The translations under genes and the position numbers were made by a program. 64,000 nt of DNA from Notospermus geniculatus (taxonomy: Eukaryota; Nemertea; Pilidiophora; Heteronemertea; Lineidae), in contig NMRB01000213.1 of assembly GCA_002633025.1 (NCBI GenBank), positions 260,296 through 324,295 of the forward strand. The letters are read 5' to 3'. Shown here in pieces: positions 11,812-21,680 of the stretch. Under the pieces are notes generated by a model. It saw only the letters and a list, made by a program, of their open reading frames with translations. It was not told the origin of the DNA and made no database searches. Each line of letters opens with the position of its first letter. Position 1 is the stretch's first letter.

Positions 11812-12085
11812 TACCTGTCCATCAGGGCCGAAGCCAAGGCATTATTTAGTTGCCAAAAACCAAGGCAAGTATGGAAGAGGCCATCTCAAGCTGTTCATGT
11901 TCATCACTTAGATGGGATCTTTTACTTGCCCTTGCGAAGGTTCAAGGCATACCGGCTTACTCTCCCACGCGACGGATGTGAAGAGCCAGGGATAATTAGT
12001 CCCGTGTGGGCCGGGCCGTATTCGAACCCTGGACCGCTTGAGTATTTTAAGCGGACGTGACAACCACTCGGCTATCAGGGCAGTG
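11812..12085 (-). mobile_element. SINE-A, near full length
   Basis: Runs tail to head on the plus strand: CCATCAGGGCCGAAGCC, the body with ACTTGCCCTTGCGAAGG, and a head ending with the reverse of box B (TATTCGAACCCTGG) and box A (CAACCACTCGGCTATCAGGG). Pol III-type internal promoter boxes are visible. Confidence 0.85.
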
Positions 12086-13050
12086 AAGATATAGACAAGA
12101 AAAAGACGGGGTCAGCTCCGAGTTAGCCGTTTGTCCTAGACCCCCCGTATCTTAACAATGGTATTGTAAATCACATGGTCATCATCCCAATCATTTCATA
12201 ATAACATGCATTAGGGAAGAAATTGGCAGTTTGTGGAGCGACGAACGATAACAACACACGCATCATTAGGAGCTAATCCGTGTGTCTAATGTCTAATGGT
12301 CATCAGGTGGTCAGGAGAAGACAACATGTCATATCCAATCAGCCACTGACCAATACTCGTGCCACGAAAATCATGTAATAGGCACTCAACAGTAGGGTCG
12401 CTGTTCGATTTCTTCCCTTGGTGGGTTGATCGATAGGCTGTATCAAGACCAAGTGAAGGTAATTTGATCCGTATCAGGTAATGTAATTCGATCTTTTGCG
12501 GCTAGACCTTGCCGACAGACAAAGACTCATAAGTCTGGACGTCCCAGTGGGGATACAACTGTCGCCAGTCAGGATGTGACTATGAATATGTCTTTCGGTA
12601 TCACCTCTCGATGGTTACAAGGGAATGCGGAACGACCAGAGCTTTTCTACACATTGTAGTATTATACACAAAATCGTAGTTGAAGGTCAGAGAGATCTGG
12701 CATTGCCAGGGTCCAGCTTCTGTTGGTGATGGTCGGCATTGCTGACAAAACAGGTTGTTGATATCTTCGAATCGAAGTAGCCTATAGACACTGACGCTTT
12801 TGATATCCAACAGAAAGCAGAAAGAACGACACACAAAATGATATAAAAGGAAACGACGACGCTTTTGATATGATAGATCCCAGAGGCAAAGCCAGGTCTC
12901 TGTGACCGAACAACTGCAGTGTGATTTTGGTGAACCTGTATATTCTTTGTACTGGTAATCAGGTACAGTACCACACTCCATCGCTCTCAAATTTTGTGGT
13001 AACACCAAACTGAAGCATGACAACGGCACAAACGACACCACTGGAATAAT
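12086..13050. other. Non-coding stretch with a 154-codon minus frame judged spurious
   Basis: The minus frame at 13065-12601 begins in the arm of the palindromic element and lacks a plausible protein pattern. Confidence 0.35.
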
Positions 13051-13170
13051 AGGGAGGTTTCGCAAGCGCCCGGTTAGGCCCTACGACGACGTTTATCTAT
13101 TGTGTGGGTATACCCAAACAATAGATAAACGTCGTCGTATGGCCTAACCGGGCGCTTGCGAAACCTCCCT
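13051..13170. mobile_element. Near-perfect palindromic element, 120 bp
   Basis: Arms of about 53 bp (AGGGAGGTTTCGCAAGCGCC ... AACAATAGATAAACGTCG) surround GTGGGTATACCCA. AAT flanks both sides. The fold would be one of the most stable hairpins in the window. Confidence 0.8.
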
Positions 13171-13534
13171 AATATCAGCCAACCAACACCTGTTGCTAAG
13201 AGTGACCCTGACAGTAGGCTGGTATCAGATGGAGCGCTCAAACCTGGAAGACGAGACCTTGAAATCTAACAATACCGGAAGAAGCGACACATTGACCATG
13301 GCAGTCAATTAAGTGCGGTGTATTGGCTGATAGGTCGATCAGCGAGTCTATTATATGACACGATCCCCAGTAAACCCAATCGGCTCGTGATAGATTCCCA
13401 ATTATCTGAACAAGGAGTTCACTGGAGCAGGATATCTAGTCTGTGTCAAATACATCACTTGAGCCGCAAGGTCGCCAGGAGATGCACGGAGGAGGAAGTA
13501 GAAGATTGGGGTGGGGCGGGGGGATTCTTGCGAA

Positions 13535-13990
13535 TCCACACCGAATCCGCTGCACTTCCCTGTGGCAAGTCCAGTCGTGAGTCCATGTAAAGCTGCATCT
13601 ACCATTATGAGGAGTCGCTTGCCCTTTACTGTGGGTTGCCGACGGTTTTGCATGCCAGGGCCATTCCTTGAGACACTCTTCACATCCGCGTCCAGCTGCA
13701 CTTTCCCAGACAACTCCAGTCTTGTGCCTAGGTAAAGCTTGCTCTGTCAGGAGTCACCTGCCTTTGCTGTGGGTTGCCAAGGGTTTTGTTCGGCAGGCAT
13801 TTCGGGCCCATTCCCTGAGACACTCTTCACATCCGCATCCGGCTGCACTTTCCTATGGCCAGTCCACTCTTGTGCCTTATACGTGAAGCTGGATCTGCCG
13901 TTATCAGGAGTCACCTGCCCTTTCCGTGGGTCGCCAAAGGTTTTGCTCGGCCAGGCATGCCAGGGCCATCCGTTCAGACACCAGTCAACC
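13535..13990. repeat. Three diverged tandem units of ~140-160 bp
   Basis: Anchors AGGAGTC(G/A)C(T/C)TGCC at about 13610, 13749 and 13907, and GAGACACTCTTCACATCCGC at 13669 and 13817. Frames on both strands are open over parts but not consistently. Confidence 0.7.
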
Positions 13991-15634
13991 GACGTCACCT
14001 GATTCGATTCCGATTCGCTTCACCTGCTTAGTAAATTCTATCAAATCATCGGAAAGCAATTATTGACTTTCCCAACTTTGAGGCCGCCAGCAGGAAATTA
14101 GGAAGGCCGTTCTCATTTGCTTCAAAAGTTTAATCTAAATGATAGTCAACTTGATTTAAATTCGCCTGGCTAGACTGGATCTTGCATTTGTTACTTCCAC
14201 CCGGCTGCCTATGAAAACAACGGCTTCAGCCAAAACTCGAGCACTGTACATGTACATCATGTATTTCAGTGTATTCTAAAAATTTGTGGTTGTACGAAAG
14301 AATGATTGGCTGATTCGATGACCCTCAAACCACAATAGGGTTTTTTCACAGCGGGCACTGCTCTATTCATTGGGAATGCTGATCCTTTGTATTGCGAGAT
14401 TTTGACAATAGGGAATGCTCAGTCACAGTGAAAAAAGCCTAAAGTGAAATGCGCAGTATAAAAGGAACAATACGAGCATTATGGTGAAGGACAATTGGAG
14501 CATTTTTTACTGGATTTCAAAGGCTGTTAATCAGCTTTGTTCCTTGTATGTTGTAATATTAGGGAACAATAGAAGAAAGGAAAGGCCTTTGAATATGCGG
14601 CATTTTTAGCTGATGGGTTGGATAGATCGCCGCTTCATAGCCACGGCAAGAAGGTCACACACTTCATAGTCAACACANAACACGTCGCCTGTCTGACATG
14701 GAGTGGCTACCACATCTGATTGATTTTGACCGAAGACGGCGACGAGATGAACATCAACTGTGTGCGAAACACCTTCGAGAAGCCATCAGTCGCAGAGGGT
14801 GAAAACATACTGTACAATGTATGTTCCACAACGATACCGTATTGCAGTGGCTGATGAAAGTTTAGAAGATTGATTTCGAGAGATACGATATTACGCGTAG
14901 GACAGAAATATCGCGTTTCCGGACCTATTTTATCTGATAGGAGAAGTTCAACCTTGATGATTTTTCTGATCAACTTCGTAGCCAGCAATGGTTCTGACAC
15001 CATCTGTTAGATTTTCCACACAGTTACGTGTGTAGGCCTATCGGGAAAATGGAATTAACTGCATGCAGTCAGACACGTCGACTGACACGAAAGGGAGTTC
15101 TTTTTGACCTGTACTGCCCGGCAACCTTATTTGCTTTTTGGTGTTGATGTTTCATTAACGCGTCCGTCTTTTTGACCAGATTGAATTGCAGAACTGGAGA
15201 AATTGTCCAGCAGTGCTCTAAATATTTTCAAATGTCAGTTTTGTGAGAATGATTTGGATTTTGAGTTTTTAGGATCGAATGGTGAATGTCCCGAAATTTA
15301 TCAAAATAAACTTCGGATCATTCATTATTCAATCCACCACACCCATTTGCCTTTTGTCCAGCGCTGAGAAAAACTAATTTAAGCCGTGAAAATGAAAGTT
15401 TCTTTTTTCAGAAAATTTTTGTGACGACTTTCCATCTTTGTTCGAAGACGCCGTTTATACCTAGTTATACCGATAATATCACCACGCATGCAAATCGAAA
15501 AATGCCGCAGCTAAAACGTGCCAAGTAGTGCCTGGGTCCGACAATTTCTCCATGATCAACATGATGATCAGACATAATGGAGGGAGTGAATGTGTTACAA
15601 TACTGTTATTTTTCGGAGTCTGTTACAAGATATG
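13991..15634. other. Mostly non-coding, ambiguous open stretch at 14.7-15.0 kb
   Basis: At 14735-14817 a plus-strand segment reading EDGDEMNINCVRNTFEKP runs to a donor-like AAT|GTATGT, while the minus strand is open for 98 codons over the same bases. I cannot decide between them. Confidence 0.3.
14338..14440. mobile_element. Possible hairpin MITE
   Basis: GGGTTTTTTCACAGCGGGCA faces CAGTCACAGTGAAAAAAGCC. GGGAATGCT occurs twice inside. The arms are imperfect. Confidence 0.4.
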
Positions 15635-15790
15635 TTATTCGCACGTATTTCTCGCGGATAGAGTTAAATCTTTGGCATCTGGATTATGCCCGATGTCTTG
15701 CTTTCCGTCATCCACCTTGTTGAGATGCTCATCAGTAAATTCTTTGGAAGGCAAATCTCCGGGCTTTTCTTTCGATGCAGCCGAACGCGT
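15635..15790 (-). CDS. Last coding exon (51 codons plus stop), charged C-terminal tail
   Basis: On the minus strand a strong acceptor, a pyrimidine-containing tract ending TTCACAG, precedes an open frame starting at 15790 that ends in TAA at 15637-15635. The predicted peptide starts TRSAASKEKPGDLPSKEF and ends DLTLSARNTCE. It is hydrophilic with many Lys, Asp and Glu, has no hydrophobic core, and has varied codon use unlike the repeats around it. If phase 0 is used it joins cleanly to the membrane exon at 18562-18449 and would be that protein's soluble tail. The intron would be about 2.66 kb and would contain the plus-strand 370-codon gene, a SINE and a hairpin element. No canonical poly(A) signal is visible shortly downstream. 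A 120-codon frame on the opposite strand (15528-15890) looks like a shadow. The joining to the upstream exon is inference. Confidence 0.5.
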   Translation of the reverse strand, partial: TRSAASKEKPGDLPSKEFTDEHLNKVDDGKQDIGHNPDAKDLTLSARNTCE

Positions 15791-15967
15791 CTGTGAATTT
15801 CAAACATATTCGACCGTGTCGAATCGGAAAACGATGCAGGATGGTGTGTATAAGGTGTGGATAAAGAAGGTACCTTTGCAAGTTTTGTGATAAGTGTTGG
15901 TCCCGTGTAAATGGCAATGATACATGTGAAAATTCCATTTGGTAATATGTATGTATGAGGAGACTTG

Positions 15968-16225
15968 AGAAACTAGTGGCTATATCACCTCCGCTTAGCA
16001 AGCGGCAGGTCCCGGGTTCGAAACCAGCCCGGGTGATCCCTTGCTCTTCATGTCCGTCACATGGGGCAATTGGCGCCTTGTGCCTTGTGCAAGAGCAAGT
16101 AGAAGACCCCGTCCAAGTGATGAACATGGGTAGCTTGAGATGGCCTCCTCCGTAGTTACCAGGGCCGATGATGTTGTGTGGCTTTGGCGGAAAAATCTAA
16201 TACAAGTGCAAAAAATACAGATGTG
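15968..16225 (+). mobile_element. SINE-A, full length
   Basis: Head CTAGTGGCTATATCACCTCC with box B GGTTCGAAACCAGCC, the body, and a tail ending GGCGGAAAAATCTAATACAA. It lies between the two predicted exons of the minus-strand membrane protein, within its intron. Confidence 0.85.
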
Positions 16226-16811
16226 TAAACGGGAAAGAACGTTTTAGAATGGCATCTTGTAACATAGTATAAGTTTTCTCAGTTGCAAATGAGATTGACT
16301 AACAATGGTAGTAGGTGTCATTCTTATCCTGAATTCCCATTGTATCTGTGATTTTTTGTATCAATTAATATCAATCTAAACTTTTCTTTGCGAAGGAACT
16401 GCTGGGGGCAGGTGAGGTACATGTACACAAAGAGGACTCCAAAAAATGTTTATAGCTGAATCTTTTTACAATCGTGTCGCGGGTGATTGTCACATCGCTG
16501 AAAGCCAATACCTGGCGCAATGCACGCTTGATATCAGTTGGCTGAGAGTATAAGAGACGACATGGAGATGGGTTAGGCTGTTATGCTCTCCTAAATACGG
16601 ATCAACCAGGAAGCTACACATTCAGCCAGGAACTCCCACTCCTCTTGCAAATGAATCAAAAGATACACACAACTGTACATGTATTCAAATCATCGCTTGC
16701 AAATCTTTGCTTTTCAAACTCGCTGTTGAAAGGGAGCATTCATGAGAAGCATTTCCGTTCCGAAAGCCCTAGAGGAGTGGGTTCTAAAGGAAAAAGTTAC
16801 GAGGTGGCTAA
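16226..16811. other. Upstream region of the 370-codon gene, nothing specific seen
   Basis: AT-rich, no repeat recognised. It may hold a promoter or an upstream exon. Confidence 0.4.
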
Positions 16812-16925
16812 TTCCCTGTCATAGATTTCGATACCGGTATACCTTCATGTAGCTCAGATAGCGAGAGTGGTAAACTCCCTAAAATCACATTCAGTGCCTC
16901 AGTCCGTCGCGAAACTGGTGTCACT

Positions 16926-18038
16926 ATGAGGGTCAACATTGACCAAATATGGTTACTTCTGCATGTCGGGCCTTCGTCAGAGGATGCTTCTATACTACAT
17001 GTAGCTCAATGCGACTGGAAGTCCAATGAGAATAGAGGCTGGTCAGGAACGTCTGGCCTGTCAGCGTTAAAAGTTGAAGTATTCCTTTCAGGTTCTAAAC
17101 GAAGGGGTAATTACGTCCTTCAAAAACATCTCTCAGTACCGACGTCAAGTGCTGGGGAGAGGTTAGCGAGGATAATGTACTGCTGTAAAAGAGATGCGTT
17201 CCTTGTATTTGAATATTGTCTCACGTTCAACCAAGGCTACCCACCATATCGGTTCTTCACCTATGCACCTTCCCTGGATTCAAAACCAGAAGAAGTCGGC
17301 ATATTCACGAGACGCGTGGTTGATGTTATATGCCTTCGTCACAGGTTCATTGTTTTTTACCAAGATGCAACGTGTTCTCAAACCGTTCCCAAAGTAGTTG
17401 GTTCAAACGGTTCGTACGTTTCTGATGTTAAGGCCAGCAAGCTGCTGGTAGGGTTTTTTGGACGAACGCTTGTATCCCCGGATGAAACTCGTCTCCTGTT
17501 GCTGCTGATGCTACCTAAGAAGGACAAGCAGAATTCAAAATGTGTCTACAGTGGGTCTAGCGTGGTCGTCTTCAACATTTCCGAAGACGCAGCCAGAAGG
17601 ACTGTTTCATTCACGCAAGCCCAAAGTATCATGTACGTCAAAAACGTTAAAGGTATGTGGGTCACCCCAATCTGGGCGGACAATGACATCATCGTCTACA
17701 GAGCTAATCCAAGTCGAATCTATCTTTTCACTCATTCCAGTTCTTATCGTCGAAAAATTCTTCTCAGGGACAACTACCCGTCGACTGTTTTGTTCGCATG
17801 GGATTACACCAATGGAGCAATAATCTCTAGAGAAGGCAGCCTTCCGATGCCTTTGTATCAACTAAAATATATTTCCGACCCAAAGACAGGGTTCAAGCTG
17901 CTAAGACGATTTCTCTTCCGCATGGAGTATGGGTATAGAATCTTTGCTGCTGATCCGTATGGGTACCTCTTGACTGCTTCTGAACCAAAAGAAGATAGCC
18001 AGTGGCTAACTATTGCGCAATATCGATATGTACTTTAG
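16926..18038 (+). CDS. Single-exon protein, 370 residues, probable beta-propeller-like, function unknown
   Basis: This is by far the longest open frame in the window and the only one whose length alone argues for a gene. I do not recognise the family. The protein has no signal peptide. It is rich in short hydrophobic strands separated by turns, for example SPDETRLLLLLML near residue 184, SSVVVFNISE near 211 and TVLFAWDYTNGAIIS near 287. These resemble blade strands of WD-type or DET1-like propellers, but that is only a pattern impression. The chosen ATG has A at -3. The frame stays open for 38 more codons upstream to a stop at 16809-16811, so the real start could lie in an upstream exon; AG acceptor-like sites occur near 16850 and at 16979-16980. 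The codon TAG at 18036-18038 ends it, and a canonical AATAAA lies at 18311, inside a hairpin element. It sits inside the predicted intron of a minus-strand gene. Confidence 0.75.
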   Translation: MRVNIDQIWLLLHVGPSSEDASILHVAQCDWKSNENRGWSGTSGLSALKVEVFLSGSKRRGNYVLQKHLSVPTSSAGERLARIMYCCKRDAFLVFEYCLTFNQGYPPYRFFTYAPSLDSKPEEVGIFTRRVVDVICLRHRFIVFYQDATCSQTVPKVVGSNGSYVSDVKASKLLVGFFGRTLVSPDETRLLLLLMLPKKDKQNSKCVYSGSSVVVFNISEDAARRTVSFTQAQSIMYVKNVKGMWVTPIWADNDIIVYRANPSRIYLFTHSSSYRRKILLRDNYPSTVLFAWDYTNGAIISREGSLPMPLYQLKYISDPKTGFKLLRRFLFRMEYGYRIFAADPYGYLLTASEPKEDSQWLTIAQYRYVL

Positions 18039-18230
18039 GTCATGCTGGTCGTAGGAGGAGCTAAACAGGTGGATTTGTCGTCTGAAATAATATATCACCA
18101 GGACACCGATAACATTCTTAGTGTGCTACATGCAACCCCTGGAGAAAAATGGACATGATATTTTTCCGCGATGAACAATCAGTAGACGTATCAGAAAAAA
18201 ATATTATTGGACGTCTGTTTGTCTAAACAC

Positions 18231-18367
18231 AATAGGGTGTTTTCGCAATGCCCCAGAAACGCCAACGCGAACGCCAAACCCATTGTTCGATGACGAAGAG
18301 ATGAGCACCGAATAAAAGGACAGACGTTCGCGTTGGCTTTTCGGGGGCTTTGCGAAAGTTCCCTATT
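18231..18367. mobile_element. Hairpin MITE inside intron, contains AATAAA
   Basis: Left AATAGGGTGTTTTCGCAATG and right TTTGCGAAAGTTCCCTATT; the arms extend through GCCAACGCGAACG. It lies between the 370-codon gene and the membrane-protein first exon and supplies the nearest AATAAA (18311) for the former. Confidence 0.7.
18311..18316 (+). promoter_or_regulatory. AATAAA, possible poly(A) signal for the 370-codon gene
   Basis: First canonical AATAAA downstream of the stop at 18038, 273 bases later, inside the hairpin element at 18231-18367. Confidence 0.35.
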
Positions 18368-18448
18368 GTTGGGTTCCTCCCTGAAACCATGGAGGAAGTC
18401 AGTGTGATTCCTCCATGCTGAATCTACATGGATATATAAATGTCTTAC

Positions 18449-18562
18449 CTTATTTTTTCTATACTTGAGCGCAACAACAAACACGACGAGAACCCCTGCC
18501 ATACAGAAGCACGTGGCAGTCAGCAGCACAATTTGAATCGTTCGCATCGGTTGTGACGTCAT
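18449..18562 (-). CDS. First coding exon of a small single-pass membrane protein (38 codons)
   Basis: On the minus strand an ATG (18562-18560) opens 38 codons that run into a consensus splice donor, AAG|GTAAGA, at 18449/18448. The peptide begins MTSQPMRTIQ. It continues with an uninterrupted hydrophobic stretch, IVLLTATCFCMAGVLVVFVV, then ALKYRKNK, which is a typical membrane segment followed by a basic stop-transfer patch. An in-frame TGA lies a few bases upstream of the ATG, so this is the first possible start. A tiny upstream frame (ATG CGC AGA TGA) precedes it. The exon ends in phase 0. The next compatible exon found on this strand is 15790-15635, also phase 0. Joining them gives an 89-residue protein with a short N-terminal side, one membrane span and a highly charged tail. 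The family is unknown, and additional exons cannot be excluded. Confidence 0.55.
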
Positions 18563-18567
18563 GTGGT

Positions 18568-19691
18568 ATCATCTGCGCATGTCTAACTCTTTAAGTTCCG
18601 TTTGTTGACTCGGGTAAAGTGTTTCTTTGGCGACGATGTGGGCGGTGACGACTGCTTTATCATGGTCCAAAAATGCATTCCTCTCTGACGTCACTGCAAC
18701 GATAAACATGTGCTTGCATTACATTTTTGTGAGAACAAAGAACATTTTTTGTAAAAATATAGCCTTTAATATTTTGATATACAGAGAATTCTCGCCAGTA
18801 CCGTCTTCCCGTGCTGGCTGTACAGCCTAACGAGCCCCGTACATTTCGCGGGCCCACAACAGGGCTTTCGGTTGAACTGGGTAGGCATTTATCGCCTGTC
18901 ATCATACACGCAATACATGAGGCGTCCTCGATAATATGGGCATGAAGACGGTATTGACTCCCTGTATCCTGTCAAGTGTAATAGCCTATTGTGGGAATGA
19001 TGATGTGCAGTGCCAAGCGCACCATAAGTAATCACCAATTCAGCTCGCTTTTATTTCGGCTTTAGGTCGTCAAAAGCTTTGAAATTTATCTCGAGTTATA
19101 ATGAACACGTGGCTGTCCCTAGACTATCCTAACAGATAAATGGCGCTGTCGCTTGGGAATGATTCGTCATTATCTTATCAAATATTCAGCGAATTGTCGG
19201 TCTTCTAGACTACATGTCGTGAATAGTCAGGAGTTTCTTCAGCGCTTCCCAATACATCTCATATTTATAACCGTCGGCATCTCATCCGGAGCGAAGCAAT
19301 AAAAGTATTCATTTTAATTGTTCAAAATTTTTCCTTCTGCTGATTTGTTTCAATTGTGCATCCAGGGTATCCCGTATTAGACTGAACTCAAGCTGTTCTG
19401 GGTTCGGGAAGCATGTGCCGCCAACTGCGACAGTATTTAAAGGAGCTGTGCGTCCAAGTTGTAAACACTCACTCACTGGTTCTCTATCCACACGACGCCT
19501 GCGGTGCTGCCACCTATTGTCGGTGATATGTACTGACGTGAATATCGTGAGTGAGTTGCATCGGACCGGGAACCAGTCTAACGATCACGGGGCGCTACTG
19601 GTGCTGCCACCTGCACGAAGGAATAAAACTAGTTTGCCGACCATGTTTGCAAACAAACCAGCTTGTTTACAACTTCGGCGTCTAACTCCTT
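18568..19691. other. Upstream flank of the membrane-protein exon
   Basis: Should contain its promoter if the gene is real; no core motif is clear. No other coding signal seen. Confidence 0.35.
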
Positions 19692-19800
19692 TAAGAGGCC
19701 ATCTCAAGTACTCATGTTCCTCACTTGCCTGGGGGTCACTCGTCTACTTGCCCTTGCAAAGGCACAAGGTACAAGGCACCACGGCTAACTATCCCCACTG
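19692..19800 (-). mobile_element. SINE-A, internal fragment
   Basis: Only the middle of the element remains: GAGGCCATCTCAAGTACTCA, then CTACTTGCCCTTGCAAAGGC, then GGCACCACGGCTAAC. Confidence 0.75.
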
Positions 19801-20873
19801 TAGCATATCAACTGGTTTTGCCTGTGGATCCTAAACATTTTATGGATACGTAAACCGCACATTGATTTTTGTGCGTCTATATCCTCAACAATATTGTTCG
19901 TATAACACCTGGAGCAATTTTCCTCATTGATAGCACCATCCCCCTGGTGTAATTAAATTTCTTGGCTATTATCAGCAGCTGCAACCTGTCGCACGGTGAT
20001 AATGACTGCCATGGTCGCCTATGGTATCAGATGCATCTATCACATAATGTCAAACACAATTAGAAGGTGCCGTCTATGCGCGACTGTCGGCTCTTTGCGA
20101 CACGGAAAGTGTCGCTCGAGCATTGGGAGGCTGGGACCTTGTAGCCCTACGACAAGGGTCCAGACTGGCCAGGTCTTAACTTCCTATTCCTTGCTATTCA
20201 GATATCAAGTGGCAGGAGGCCTGTCAATGCACATTTGGACACTTGTATAGCTGAAGCCAAGGTTGCTTATTCACGAAGTCTCTCGTACGATTTGTGGGAA
20301 ACCTATTGTTCACTATCAGCCTGACAAAGGATTCCGTACCCTTTTAGATGCGGGGGCTTTGTGGACTCACAAGGCGGGTCGCTGTAACTCTGTACTGTGC
20401 GGCCTCAGGAGGCTGAGGGAAGAAAGTATATAAGCAAATAATGGACCAAAGGCGTTACATTTTGTGGTGAACATTCACCTACATGTAGATGTGCAGGAAT
20501 AACTGCTACAAGTTGCGTTATTTGTATTACACATGTAAGTCGAGATGGGATTCTGGACAAACGAGAAGGGGCGTTGTGGCCGCACTCACTGGGCTGAGTG
20601 CCTTGCTGAGGGCATTGACCGTCTACTTCTATGCCACATGCTAAAAACGTGACACATAATGACCAAAAGGCATTGCCTTTGTGACGATCATTCAACCAGC
20701 CTACAGTTGCAGGAAATAACTGCCACTGACTTTTCACGACTTGTACATGTAAAGCCAAAGAAGCTAAAGGTTGCTGTGCCCGTTCTTCAAACGGCAAGTC
20801 GGAAATGTGTGAACAGTGCTTTTAGCAGATTTCCGGAAAAGGGATCCCATAAAAATCGGTGCATTCAATCATT
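19801..20873. other. Non-coding stretch with a diverged ~105 bp direct repeat
   Basis: 20452-20560 and 20660-20760 share ACCAAA.GC.TT, GCAGGAA.TAACTGC and ACATGTAA words in the same order. Confidence 0.4.
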
Positions 20874-21041
20874 CTATTGTGACATCAGATTCGTGACGAT
20901 GTCGTTGACGATGGTTACCGTTTCTAGAATGAGGTATTCTGCTTCCAAATCTATGAGTGCTCGTTCTAGTATAACTGGCATCGCGGGAAATACAGAATTT
21001 AACGGCAGTTCCACACCAGCCTTGGAAAACGCCCCGGGGAA
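20874..21041 (-). CDS. Candidate C-terminal exon, weakly LBP/BPI-like
   Basis: The minus-strand frame ends in TAG at 20876-20874. It reads KFPGAFSKAGVELPLNSVF near its start, VILERALIDLEAEYLILETV in the middle and NDIVTNLMSQ at the end. Two acceptor-like AG positions are available: before 21041 (GATGAAG) or before 21020 (TTTTCCAAG), both in phase 0. The pattern G..LPL followed by alternating hydrophobics resembles the last strands of the LBP/BPI/CETP lipid-binding fold. This is a loose match made by eye and could be wrong. A 135-codon plus-strand frame overlaps it but has a less protein-like composition. No further exons of such a gene were recognised upstream on the minus strand. The next 450 bases hold an AT-rich hairpin element and a SINE. 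Confidence 0.35.
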   Translation of the reverse strand, partial: FPGAFSKAGVELPLNSVFPAMPVILERALIDLEAEYLILETVTIVNDIVTNLMSQ

Positions 21042-21263
21042 CTTCATCGTAGATATGGAATTTTAACTGTTCGAGTTCATTGTGTACCAGGGTTGATGAC
21101 TTCCGTTGCTCCCATTTCAAATTTTCTTAAGTGCCGTGAATATCAATCTCATTACTACGTGCCCGAATGAGCTGACGCCGAATTGCAAGATGGCTGAGAA
21201 AAGCCATTGGATTAATGACTTGATTTGACTGATTATATCATTAACGTTGCAATAAGGCCACAT

Positions 21264-21498
21264 AAAAAATACTAAGTTTAGCGTCCCCTCCCGACCTGAA
21301 AAATGCCAAGACCCCTGAATTTTTTTTGTAATGCATTTTCCATTAAAAAATTGCCGACTCTAAAATTGGAAAATTAAAATTTTTAAAAATTTGTTTCTGA
21401 CCTATCTTTTCAGCTAAAAGCTACTAAAAATAAAAATAAAAACCTCCCTCCCGACCCTGAAAAACTAAAGTGCCCGGACGCTAAACAAGTATTTTTTT
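21264..21498. mobile_element. AT-rich MITE with TTTAGCGTCC ends
   Basis: AAAAATACTAAGTTTAGCGT at the left and GGACGCTAAACAAGTATTTT at the right are inverted. CTCCCGACC occurs near both ends. Confidence 0.65.
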
Positions 21499-21507
21499 TA
21501 TCCCTGA

Positions 21508-21680
21508 TAGCCTAGTGGTTGTCACGTCCGCTTGGCAAGGAGTCCCGGGTTCGTATCCAGTCCGGGCGATGTGGGATGTACTGGTATCATCCCTTCTTTA
21601 CGTCCGTCGCATGAGACAGTAGTGATGCATTGTGCCTTGTGCCTTTGCAAGGGCAGGTGAAATATCCCATCAGTGGTTAT
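21508..21680 (+). mobile_element. SINE-A, 3'-truncated
   Basis: Head GATAGCCTAGTGGTTGTCAC, box B GGTTCGTATCCAGTCC, and half of the body up to TTGCAAGGGCAGGTG. It abuts an AT-rich hairpin element on its left. Confidence 0.8.

Noticed and set aside
12601-13065. 154-codon minus-strand frame
   Set aside because: Starts within a palindromic element arm, has no protein-like pattern, and overlaps a competing frame in another phase.
14707-15003. 98-codon minus frame versus plus segment EDGDEMNINCVRN with a GTATGT donor
   Set aside because: Both strands open, no decisive start, acceptor or homology; left unresolved.
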